Assembly (NCBI GenBank): GCA_002425825.1
Contig: DIMZ01000165.1
Span: 17,622-23,363, forward strand
Length of the DNA stretch: 5,742 nucleotides
Direction: 5' to 3'
Origin: Cloacimonetes bacterium UBA5553
GTDB lineage: Bacteria; Cloacimonadota; Cloacimonadia; Cloacimonadales; Cloacimonadaceae
Shown here: positions 1 through 5,742 of the stretch, piece by piece
Layout: each line of letters opens with the position of its first letter
Numbering within the stretch: the first letter of the stretch is position 1
Program-made: the position numbers and the translations under genes
Notes under the pieces: model-generated
Seen by the model: only the letters and a program-made list of their open reading frames with translations
What the model was told of the DNA's origin: nothing
The model's database searches: none

Positions 1-489
1 TCGGAATTCTTTTACAGTTTCGCCGTTGGTGCTGGTGCCTTCTGGAAACAACATTACCTTGAAGCCTTGTTGAATGGTTTGAGCAAACTTCTCTATTTCT
101 TTGGGAAGCGACACAAACTTTTTACGGTCGGTAAACAGGCATCCACCCAACCGGGTAATTGCTCCTAGAAAGACGTTTTTGCTCATCTCCACAGAAGTGA
201 TGAATACGAAGTTTTCCAGTGATGAGAGTAATATTATATCGGTATAAGAAACATGATTGGCAATGGCGAGGTAGCTCTCTTCCTTCATAGCCGTGAGCCG
301 TTCTGCGTTTATAACGCTAAGCTTAATTTGGAAGGCAGCCATGAACTTTTTGGCAATGCGGGTGGTGTTCTTTATCAAACGATGTCTAAGGACATTATCG
401 TTACGCGTGAGAAGTTTTATGCAGTATGCGCTAACGAAGAATTCGCACACCAGCCACAAATGCCACAGAAATATCCTTAGCCTTTGCAT
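1..489 (-). CDS. PlsC-family acyltransferase, probable OlsA/GlsA-type lyso-aminolipid O-acyltransferase (3' end cut by window)
   Basis: The N-terminal 163 residues are present and the rest lies beyond the left edge. The glycerolipid acyltransferase blocks are clear: block I NHVSYTD (residues 78-84, catalytic His79 and Asp84), block II around GGCLFTDR (115-122) and block III FPEGTSTNG (148-156). A hydrophobic stretch near residues 6-27 probably associates it with the inner membrane. The family moves an acyl chain from acyl-ACP or acyl-CoA to a hydroxyl group, classically making phosphatidic acid from lysophosphatidic acid. Here the gene starts 12 bp after an OlsB-type N-acyltransferase, so I infer the second step of an aminolipid pathway, acylating the 3-hydroxyl of the N-linked fatty acid. 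The ATG at 489 is preferred: the upstream gene's TAA lies in the same frame at 502-504, and a weak AAGAG precedes the ATG by about 9 nt. General PlsC activity in phospholipid synthesis is the main alternative. The family is firm; the substrate is inferred. Confidence 0.9.
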   Translation of the reverse strand, partial: MQRLRIFLWHLWLVCEFFVSAYCIKLLTRNDNVLRHRLIKNTTRIAKKFMAAFQIKLSVINAERLTAMKEESYLAIANHVSYTDIILLSSLENFVFITSVEMSKNVFLGAITRLGGCLFTDRKKFVSLPKEIEKFAQTIQQGFKVMLFPEGTSTNGETVKEFR

Positions 490-501
490 GTTGAACAGCT
501 C

Positions 502-1350
502 TTATTCGGCTTTATGCCTACGCTGATAAGCTTTGTCTATGTCTTCCACACTCATCAAGGTAAGAAAGTCTATACACTTAAAGCTCTTGTCCAATGCCGG
601 TGACCCACATACTTTTGCACCCACCTTAAGGTATGATGCCAGAAGTGAGGGGATTTTATCTTTCATTTCGTGAGGCTCAATGGTTGGATGTGCACGGTGC
701 AGGTGCTGACGTGTGTATTTTTTAAAGCCCGGGACTTTGAACTTGCCTTTGGGGCGAACGCGGTGATCATGGGATATATGACCGTTTTGCATCAGGTATG
801 TATAGATTTGGCGGATCTCATCTTTATCCATGGTCTTTATGCTGGAGCAACCAAACAGGTAGCTGCTTCCGCTTGCTTTTATGTATGCGGTAATACCTTC
901 CCAAAGCAATGCGATGGTTATGCCATTACGATGGTCGGGATGAACACAGGCTCTACCGAGTTCAAGTTTGGTTCCAGGTAGCTTTTTTATCTGGCGCATG
1001 TGAAACTCGGTGGCAGTGTACCATTTTTTGGTGTGTTCTGAGGATTGCATGCGGTAGGTTCCGATAATCTGATTACTGCGTTTGTCTATTATTATAAGGT
1101 GGTCGCAATGTTTATCGAAGCGGTCTTTATCTATTCCAGAACGTTTCTTTCGCTTTAGCAATTCTGCCAGGAATACGTCATGACGCAGCATTAAAGCCTG
1201 GCGCAATTCTTCGGGAGAGTCGGCTGTTTTAATAATGAAGTTCTTCTTATCTATACAGATGGGTATGTGAGCACGGAAGTACTTTATTCTATTCATTCTT
1301 TTGAGGTTAAACACCTCTGAGATCGTCTTCAAGTGCATTGCTTGTGGCAT
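502..1350 (-). CDS. olsB: OlsB-type amino acid N-acyltransferase (acyl-ACP dependent, aminolipid synthesis)
   Basis: A 282-residue GNAT-fold protein of the OlsB/'putative hemolysin' (COG3176, Acetyltransf_5) family. Family signatures are FDKHCDHLIIID (residues 78-89), IIGTYRM (95-101), the acyl-donor region ELGRACVHPDHR (130-141), ALLWEGI (147-153), LFGCSSI (165-171) and a C-terminal block IPSLLASYLKVGAKVCGSPALD (233-254) that is typical of full-length members. The family transfers a 3-hydroxyacyl chain from acyl carrier protein to the alpha-amino group of ornithine (OlsB) or glycine (GlsB), giving a lyso-aminolipid on the cytoplasmic side of the inner membrane. The adjacent PlsC-fold gene would add the second chain. 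The frame extends upstream to a GTG at 1380, but I chose the ATG at 1350 because GGAG sits 5 nt before it. The GTG has only AAGG before it and would lie almost at the transcript start of the possible promoter. The family call is strong; the amino-acid substrate is unproven. Confidence 0.9.
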   Translation of the reverse strand: MPQAMHLKTISEVFNLKRMNRIKYFRAHIPICIDKKNFIIKTADSPEELRQALMLRHDVFLAELLKRKKRSGIDKDRFDKHCDHLIIIDKRSNQIIGTYRMQSSEHTKKWYTATEFHMRQIKKLPGTKLELGRACVHPDHRNGITIALLWEGITAYIKASGSSYLFGCSSIKTMDKDEIRQIYTYLMQNGHISHDHRVRPKGKFKVPGFKKYTRQHLHRAHPTIEPHEMKDKIPSLLASYLKVGAKVCGSPALDKSFKCIDFLTLMSVEDIDKAYQRRHKAE

Positions 1351-1355
1351 TTTAA

Positions 1356-1359
1356 CTCC
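1356..1359 (-). promoter_or_regulatory. Ribosome binding site deciding the olsB start
   Basis: On the minus strand GGAG is followed by TTAAA and then ATG at 1350, an ideal 5-nt spacing. The competing GTG start at 1380 has AAGG at 1387-1390 with a 6-nt spacer. That is possible but weaker, and it would add ten residues outside the recognisable family alignment. Confidence 0.6.
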
Positions 1360-1388
1360 ATCATTGTTATGTAATATCACGATAAACC

Positions 1389-1418
1389 TTATTCGGAGCG
1401 TTGCCCTCTTTCTGTCAA
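1389..1418 (-). promoter_or_regulatory. Possible sigma70-like promoter for the olsB operon
   Basis: A perfect TTGACA (-35-like) lies at 1413-1418 on the minus strand. At the expected distance of 17-18 nt only a poor -10 element is present (CGAATA/GAATAA, 1389-1395). If used, transcription would begin near 1383, giving a leader of about 30 nt ahead of the ATG at 1350. The -35 match could be chance, and promoter sequences in this lineage may differ from the E. coli consensus. Confidence 0.25.
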
Positions 1419-1524
1419 GCAGATTATCGTTTCAACAGTGGACGCATATAGGAATGGTTAATCATTTCGGTAAATTCTACGCTGACTTCGGATTTCTAAC
1501 TATGCTTCATCCTTAAGCCAATCA

Positions 1525-1581
1525 CAGTATCATTACGGATTTATTACAGGTTTTATCCGTAATAAATCTGCAATGATAGTG
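1525..1581. repeat. 57-nt long imperfect palindrome (hairpin) in the intergenic region
   Basis: The arms 1525-1547 and 1559-1581 pair at 21 of 23 positions when one G-U is counted. The exceptions are 1527/1579 (G/G) and 1535/1571 (A/C). The inner 10 bp (GATTTATTAC, 1538-1547, with GTAATAAATC, 1559-1568) and an outer 7 bp (TATCATT, 1528-1534, with AATGATA, 1572-1578) are perfect. The 11-nt loop spans 1548-1558. A competing perfect 9-bp pairing exists (ATTACGGAT, 1532-1540, with ATCCGTAAT, 1555-1563). No T-tract follows on either strand, so it is not a standard intrinsic terminator. It could be a dispersed palindromic repeat, an mRNA 3'-end stabiliser or a protein-binding site. Confidence 0.75.
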
Positions 1582-1597
1582 CAATTCGTCCTGGCAA

Positions 1598-1662
1598 ATA
1601 AAAAGGTTCTGCAGCAGGTAATACCGCATATATATCACAGGTTATGCCATGGTGCGGTGTTA
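1598..1662 (-). terminator. Weak terminator-like hairpin after the peptidase gene
   Basis: Just after the peptidase stop, 1653-1662 can pair with 1619-1628 as ten base pairs including one wobble. The core is CCGCA/TGCGG and the loop is 24 nt. On the minus strand a T-rich run (TTTTTATTT, about 1598-1606) follows, but 12 nt after the stem. The large loop and this delay make it an imperfect intrinsic terminator, possibly acting together with the long palindrome downstream. Confidence 0.3.
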
Positions 1663-1667
1663 TTTAG

Positions 1668-4406
1668 CTACTTCAGCAGCATTTGCTTACCGCTTATCAC
1701 CGATTTCCCTGCTTGCAGGCGATAGAGATATACACCGTTGGAACAAGGCTTACCACCACTGTCTTTGGTGTCCCAAACAATGCGGTTGTCCCCGCTTTTG
1801 GCATTGTTTAGCGTGGTGCTGCGCACTTTTTGCCCTTTAATGTTAAAGATTTCCAAGGTTACGGGCATGGCTTTATCCAGCGAGAAGCTAAAGTTAACCA
1901 AGCCAGACGCGGGATTGGGGTAGCTGACAAGCCTTAGTGGTGCAGGCACAGCATTGGGGTCGATAACAGAACTGGGGTTTGGGATGCTGATACCCAAGCT
2001 GTCGCAAACAATCCTTAGAGCCGAAGCTTGTATATCATTCATGGAAAGGCTATAATTCAGGCTAAATGTGGACGCTATGCGACGATAATCGTGAACCGGA
2101 TGAATGTATATGCTTGCCGCCAAAAACTGCTGTTGTGCGTCATCTATGCCATACAATAGCGGGCTGGCTTCTGGGGATGACAATTGCAGATAATAAGACG
2201 GCATTGAGGGGAAGGAATGCTCCCACACTTGCCCGCTGGGAAGGTGGCTAAGCTGGGTTAAGCCGTACCAAGCATCCGAGGAGGAAGACACGCCAAAGAG
2301 GTTCATAAACGCCTGGTCGGCAAAGTCCCAATAGCCGCTGCGCTCCATATACAGTTTTCCACCGTTGTTTATATAGCCGGCAATGAGGTCATATTCGAAA
2401 GAATCGGGGCTAAGTTGATAGGTGTTATTATTAAAGCCGAACAGGCAAAACACAGCTTCAAACTGGTTTATGTAATCGTAATCCACTATCAGCTTGTCGC
2501 TATATATAACGTTCATGCCAGTTAGCTCGCGCAGCCCTTCGATCAGGTATGGGCTAATGATGCCGTTGGGTTCCCACACCAGCAATTCTCCGTCTGGGAT
2601 GTTTTGATTGGGTGTGTAGCCTATCAGCGGGTCGCCAAACAGCATATAGGTATAAATATTCATTAGTTCCGGCCAGATAATACCGCCTGCATCAATCGGA
2701 TCACCAAAGAGGTAATAGCGCGAATGCAGAAGGTTTGCATAGGCATGGGAAGTGCCAAGATCCAGCCTGGCTTGACGGTAGTTTTCCACAAAATGATAGT
2801 TATATGATGACAAGCCTCCCCAGCCTGGATTGCGCCAACCCACTTTATACCATCCATTTCGCGTTGCGCCAATAAAGCCCACTGCTTTCTTGATAAGGGC
2901 ATACTCCGCCAGGCTTGGTTCGCCTATATCCAGCATGCCGTTGTTGCATGAAGCGGCAAAGAAAACTGCTCCTTCGGGATTGGCAAGATTGTCGAAAGTG
3001 TTTCTGTCCACCATGCCATACCAATTCATCTCATTCCAATCGGGGAAGTTATTTTCGTTGCTGTCCTCTACCCAAACCCGCCTTGCAGCAGACACTGCAG
3101 AGCCGTGCGCACTCCAATTTACGAAGCCTCTGCCAACGTTGTTCAGTTCATTACGGAAGTTCTCGTATGTAATTGGCTGGTCGGAAGGCAGGCTGGGCAC
3201 AACGCCCATCTGTTCATAAAGACGGTAGTTATCTTGACCGGAAAGGGCAGTATAACGCATGAAGTGCATAAAGTCTGCGCCATTGGTTTGCGGCATGTCC
3301 GGCTCAGGCTCGCCGGTATAATTCAGGAAGGCTGCAGCAAGTAGATTGGCATCTTTAGTCGGGCTGGTGCTTTGCTCGAAGGCTACAATGCGATTGGCTA
3401 TTACCGCCATTTGGCTTGCATCATTGGTTGATATCCTGCCCACGAATACTTCAGGGGTGAAGTCCACACCATAGTCCTGATCCATAAAGCCCATGGAGTA
3501 TTCGCCTTTCCTGCCGTCATTATCGGTGTCCCAATCACTGCTGAGGTCTCCATAAAAGAAGTCGGTGGGCACCAGTTCAATGCCATCCGGCTCGGGGACA
3601 ACATAGGCAACTGGCACAGTATCATGATCGCCTAATAGCAGCAGGTAACTAAACTGATTGCCGTTATATTGGTTTATTAGATAGCTTCTCAGTCTTTCGG
3701 CATCTCCGGTTCCTGTTCCCTGGCTTAAAGCAAGAGCGATATCGGTGAATTGGACAAGCAAGCCCTGAGACTGACGAAAGCTAAGCCAAGGGGAGATTGC
3801 GCTGTATAACTCAGGGGTTCCAATAACTAAAATGTCATAGTTGCGGCTATCCTGCTTGCGATACCAGGTATTCAGCATGCCGGAATTAACGAAGAACTGC
3901 GGGTTATTAAATACAGACGGGATGATGTTCGACGCTTCCATGGTGCTGAATTCTACACTGATGTAGCATTCAGGGCTCCATTGCCACTGGTCATTGTTCC
4001 AAAATGCAGGAGTAACCGAGAAGCTGGCATAGTGCAAATCGCCCCATTTTCGCAGTCCGAGAAAGCTGTAGCCAGTTTTGCCGGATGTATTTGCAGATGA
4101 AACAAGCTGTTTGTTGCCATCAGTGAAGGCAGGATTGGTAACTGGAGCAGAGCGTTTTAGCATAATGGGAGCAGCCAGATATAGGCTATGCCCCAGAATG
4201 GTAGAGCCGGGAGGCAGCAAAACGTTTATGTTCTTTACGGGTAGCTGCAACCTTCCGGGGGTGCTGATGCTTCCGTAGCCCATCCTGGAAAGAGCATCTT
4301 GGCTTAGCTCTGTCTGGGGAGCAGGCATATTTACGGTTACAGATACCATCTCTGCGATAAGCATAAATGGGATAACAAGCATAAATGCTATAAGTAAGCG
4401 TCTCAT
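1668..4406 (-). CDS. Secreted gingipain-like C25 cysteine peptidase with type IX secretion (Por) sorting tail
   Basis: A 912-residue exported protein. A signal peptide covers residues 1-18 (Arg2-Arg3, then a hydrophobic run ending LIA, likely cut before Glu19). Residues of about 20-185 resemble the propeptide-like N-terminus of C25 enzymes. The catalytic domain spans about 188-600, with LLLLGDHDTVP (255-265), PTDFFYGDL (280-288), an Asp-rich DxDxDG site (293-298) that may bind calcium, PEVFVGRIS (318-326), catalytic His434 in NWSAHGSA and catalytic Cys487 in AASCNNG. Two LFGDP motifs follow (566-570, 589-593). Residues of about 605-800 form an unassigned domain. The end (about 828-912; YPNPASG, EIFNIKGQKV, GVYLYRL) is a FlgD-like/type A sorting domain that directs substrates across the outer membrane. 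The ATG at 4406 overlaps the upstream stop as ATGA and is preceded by AAGGAG 6 nt away, so translation is probably coupled. Cleavage specificity cannot be read from the sequence. It is probably a nutrient-scavenging or surface-processing protease. Confidence 0.93.
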   Translation of the reverse strand: MRRLLIAFMLVIPFMLIAEMVSVTVNMPAPQTELSQDALSRMGYGSISTPGRLQLPVKNINVLLPPGSTILGHSLYLAAPIMLKRSAPVTNPAFTDGNKQLVSSANTSGKTGYSFLGLRKWGDLHYASFSVTPAFWNNDQWQWSPECYISVEFSTMEASNIIPSVFNNPQFFVNSGMLNTWYRKQDSRNYDILVIGTPELYSAISPWLSFRQSQGLLVQFTDIALALSQGTGTGDAERLRSYLINQYNGNQFSYLLLLGDHDTVPVAYVVPEPDGIELVPTDFFYGDLSSDWDTDNDGRKGEYSMGFMDQDYGVDFTPEVFVGRISTNDASQMAVIANRIVAFEQSTSPTKDANLLAAAFLNYTGEPEPDMPQTNGADFMHFMRYTALSGQDNYRLYEQMGVVPSLPSDQPITYENFRNELNNVGRGFVNWSAHGSAVSAARRVWVEDSNENNFPDWNEMNWYGMVDRNTFDNLANPEGAVFFAASCNNGMLDIGEPSLAEYALIKKAVGFIGATRNGWYKVGWRNPGWGGLSSYNYHFVENYRQARLDLGTSHAYANLLHSRYYLFGDPIDAGGIIWPELMNIYTYMLFGDPLIGYTPNQNIPDGELLVWEPNGIISPYLIEGLRELTGMNVIYSDKLIVDYDYINQFEAVFCLFGFNNNTYQLSPDSFEYDLIAGYINNGGKLYMERSGYWDFADQAFMNLFGVSSSSDAWYGLTQLSHLPSGQVWEHSFPSMPSYYLQLSSPEASPLLYGIDDAQQQFLAASIYIHPVHDYRRIASTFSLNYSLSMNDIQASALRIVCDSLGISIPNPSSVIDPNAVPAPLRLVSYPNPASGLVNFSFSLDKAMPVTLEIFNIKGQKVRSTTLNNAKSGDNRIVWDTKDSGGKPCSNGVYLYRLQAGKSVISGKQMLLK
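1671..1923 (-). other. Por secretion (T9SS type A) C-terminal sorting domain of the peptidase
   Basis: This encodes peptidase residues of about 828-912. The pattern is YPNPASG, then alternating strands with VTLEIFNIKGQKV, a WDTKDSGGKPCSNGVYLYRL segment and a short strand ending MLLK. It matches the FlgD-Ig-like form of the Por secretion tail found on many exported proteins of the Bacteroidetes and relatives. It implies that the genome carries a type IX secretion system elsewhere; none of that machinery is in the window. Confidence 0.85.
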
Positions 4407-5149
4407 TTCTTGCTCCTTACGGCTTTGGTCTTTTTATAGTTTTGCTTCATTTGTGCGCTCATCTTTTCGGTGGCGTATTGGATTATTAGCCTTGCGCAGT
4501 GGTCTTTGTGTTTCAGCAAAAAGGCTTCCACCACATTCGGATGAAGCTTCCAAAGCTCCCTTAGAAACCAGCCCAATCCCTGGTGTACCACCCGCTCTTC
4601 ATCCCCCATCATGCCATCAATAAAACTTAGCAGAGCTTCGGGATTGTGAGATTTACGCAAGCATAGCATGGTAACCGGAACAGCTCGCCTTGTCCAGCGG
4701 CTAACAGAGCTTCGCCACTCATCAAATGCGTTAAGCTCCACTATACCATTTTGCAGAAACAGGGGCGTTATCCGCGTGCATAACACATCCGAATGCGCCC
4801 AGTTATTCACTCCGGCATCAAACCAGTTGCGCACACCTTCCAGGCAGGATTCATCAAAGTGCTTTGCCTGTTTTTCCAATAATAGTATGGCGATGGAACC
4901 AAACTCATATTTGCCAGATTGAAATAGCTGTAGCCCAAGCGGGAACAGAGACATGGTGTCCAAGCTAAAGCCATCGGCAATGCTGTCGGCAAGCTCGTGA
5001 ACCTGTTTGTCGTTTAGCCCAAAGGCATCATAACCTTCGCGGAAATAGCGGGAGTATTTTGTTACTAATTCGGGATTGGCGTGTTCATGGCAAAAGGCAG
5101 AAATCTGCCGGATAACTATAGGAAACATACGCTCTGCATCTTGGCTCAT
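4403..5149 (-). CDS. DNA alkylation repair protein, AlkD-like HEAT-repeat family
   Basis: A 248-residue, all-helical cytoplasmic protein matching the AlkC/AlkD-like DNA alkylation repair family (PF08713). Members of this fold excise N3- and N7-alkylated purines without flipping the base. Matching features are YFREGYDAFGL (35-45), NWAHSDVLC (116-124) with Trp117 and Asp121 at the usual place of the active-site Trp/Asp, WTRRAVPVTML (152-162) with the DNA-contacting Arg region, and the HEAT segment DEERVVHQGLGWFLRELWKLHP (183-204). The C-terminus (about 230-248) is rich in lysine, which could contact nucleic acid. Length is normal for the family. The ATG at 5149 has AAAAGGA 7 nt upstream, better than any site before Met8. 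It sits 44 bp after the methyltransferase gene and its TGA overlaps the peptidase start, so it is probably the middle gene of an operon. Glycosylase activity is inferred; many members are untested. Confidence 0.85.
   Translation of the reverse strand: MSQDAERMFPIVIRQISAFCHEHANPELVTKYSRYFREGYDAFGLNDKQVHELADSIADGFSLDTMSLFPLGLQLFQSGKYEFGSIAILLLEKQAKHFDESCLEGVRNWFDAGVNNWAHSDVLCTRITPLFLQNGIVELNAFDEWRSSVSRWTRRAVPVTMLCLRKSHNPEALLSFIDGMMGDEERVVHQGLGWFLRELWKLHPNVVEAFLLKHKDHCARLIIQYATEKMSAQMKQNYKKTKAVRSKK
4413..4419 (-). promoter_or_regulatory. Strong ribosome binding site inside the AlkD-like gene for the peptidase
   Basis: TAAGGAG on the minus strand lies within the last codons of the AlkD-like gene, 6 nt before the peptidase ATG at 4406. 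Combined with the ATGA stop/start overlap (4403-4406), it supports both efficient initiation and translational coupling between a cytoplasmic repair protein and an exported protease. Confidence 0.75.
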
Positions 5150-5193
5150 GGCATTATCCTTTTACGAAAGCCACCATGCCCATAGCGCATATC

Positions 5194-5742
5194 TTACTCT
5201 GGCGCGGAGCTTTCGTCGTTTATGTTTTCTGCTTGATTATCAGCAAGATCCAAGCCATAACCCAAACCTTTTCCTGTTACCAGCACGTGGAAACGATTAA
5301 ACATCTGCCTAAAGCGATACAGCATTGTTTTATTGGGGTTTAGCTGAGCCAGCATCTTTTTTAAAAACACTTCCAAATTCGTCTTTTCGTAGCTGCGGAA
5401 AAAGCCTGTGGCTTGCATCACTTCCAGCATATAAGCCTGGATGGCGGTTAGTTCTTTGCCGGTTGCGGCATTGATATTGGCTTGTTTGGTAACGTTTTCG
5501 TCCAAAGGCAGGTTATAAACCTCCCAAATAGCCAAAGCGACGGCTTGGGCAAGATTAATAGAGGGAAAGGCAGGGTTGGCGGGAAAGTGGCAACGGAAAG
5601 CGCATAAATCGGCTTCTTCATCGGTTAAACCCCATGTTTCGCGACCAAAAACCAATCCAACAGACAGTTTGGGTAAAGAATGAACATAGCGTGCCATTTC
5701 TCTGGGGCGCATATCTACGGGCTTGGTTTTGCCAACCCGGCG
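5194..5742 (-). CDS. trmJ: TrmJ/TrmH-family (SpoU) RNA 2'-O-methyltransferase, C-terminal part (5' end cut by window)
   Basis: The last 182 residues of a SPOUT methyltransferase; the frame stays open to the right edge, so the start lies outside the window. The SAM-binding knot motifs are clear: LVFGRETWGLTDEE (residues 30-43 of the visible part) and HFPANPAFPSINLAQAVA (52-69), followed by WEVY (73-76). A helical C-terminal extension (about 98-155, with MLEVMQATGFF and LYRFRQMFNRFH) is typical of TrmH family group 1, the TrmJ type. E. coli TrmJ methylates the ribose of tRNA nucleotide 32 using S-adenosylmethionine. Here tRNA is the likely target, though related enzymes act on rRNA. The last ~15 residues are acidic and low in complexity. 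An internal ATG at 5712 should not be taken as the start, because the codons upstream continue the family alignment. It is probably the first visible gene of an operon with the AlkD-like gene. Confidence 0.88.
   Translation of the reverse strand, partial: RRVGKTKPVDMRPREMARYVHSLPKLSVGLVFGRETWGLTDEEADLCAFRCHFPANPAFPSINLAQAVALAIWEVYNLPLDENVTKQANINAATGKELTAIQAYMLEVMQATGFFRSYEKTNLEVFLKKMLAQLNPNKTMLYRFRQMFNRFHVLVTGKGLGYGLDLADNQAENINDESSAPE

Larger units (their letters stand above)
1381..1667. other. Intergenic region between the peptidase and olsB
   Basis: No convincing gene is seen in these 287 bases on either strand. The only minus-strand reading frame noted is a 13-codon one (1424-1465) without a ribosome site. 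The region holds a terminator-like hairpin near the peptidase end, a long palindrome in the middle and a possible promoter close to olsB. It probably separates two transcription units. Confidence 0.6.

Noticed and set aside
253..480. A 75-codon plus-strand reading frame opposite the acyltransferase
   Set aside because: The minus strand here encodes the conserved NHxxxxD acyltransferase block, so this frame is a shadow.
670..981. A 103-codon plus-strand reading frame opposite olsB
   Set aside because: It is the antisense shadow of a clearly conserved gene, with no recognisable protein features.
1351..1380. N-terminal extension of olsB from a GTG at 1380
   Set aside because: The ATG at 1350 has a better-placed GGAG, the extra ten residues match no family feature, and the GTG would lie almost at the start of the possible transcript.
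1424..1465. A 13-codon minus-strand reading frame upstream of olsB, considered as a leader peptide
   Set aside because: It has no ribosome binding site, lies upstream of the possible promoter, and shows no run of regulatory codons.
2830..3219. A 129-codon plus-strand reading frame opposite the peptidase
   Set aside because: It lies wholly antisense to the conserved catalytic domain, and its composition is typical of a shadow frame.
5164..5216. Inverted repeat ACGAAAGC (5164-5171) / GCTTTCGT (5209-5216) around the methyltransferase stop codon
   Set aside because: It has only 8 bp with a 37-nt loop, no T-tract follows it, and the stem overlaps coding sequence. It is more likely chance than a terminator.

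Overview
The window holds five genes, all on the minus strand, so transcription runs from high to low coordinates. A gingipain-type (C25) cysteine peptidase with a Por/type IX secretion sorting tail, Shine-Dalgarno sites before most genes and a mid-range GC content together suggest a Gram-negative bacterium of the Fibrobacteres-Chlorobi-Bacteroidetes supergroup. Candidatus Cloacimonadota is a reasonable guess. The taxonomy is an inference; no marker gene in the window settles it.

Right half (5742 down to 1668): a probable operon of three genes. First is the C-terminal part of a TrmJ/TrmH-family (SpoU) RNA 2'-O-methyltransferase, whose start lies beyond the right edge. After 44 bp comes a HEAT-repeat DNA alkylation repair (AlkD-like) protein. 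Its stop codon overlaps by 4 bp the start of a 912-residue secreted C25 peptidase. The first two are cytoplasmic nucleic-acid enzymes, while the peptidase is exported, so the grouping looks like shared expression rather than a pathway.

Middle (1667 to 1351): a 287-bp gap up to the longest possible olsB reading frame, or 317 bp to the preferred start. It holds a weak terminator-like hairpin just after the peptidase, a striking 57-nt long imperfect palindrome, and a possible promoter for the next gene.

Left part (1350 down to 1): a two-gene operon for aminolipid synthesis. An OlsB-type N-acyltransferase is followed after 12 bp by a PlsC-fold O-acyltransferase that runs off the left edge. In characterised bacteria such a pair makes ornithine lipids (OlsB/OlsA) or glycine lipids (GlsB/GlsA): the first enzyme N-acylates the amino acid with a 3-hydroxy fatty acid and the second esterifies that hydroxyl. 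The sequence alone does not say which amino acid is used here.

No tRNA, rRNA, CRISPR array, insertion sequence or phage gene was seen. The most interesting points are the aminolipid gene pair, the intergenic palindrome, and the architecture of the secreted peptidase, especially its uncharacterised region between the catalytic domain and the sorting tail.
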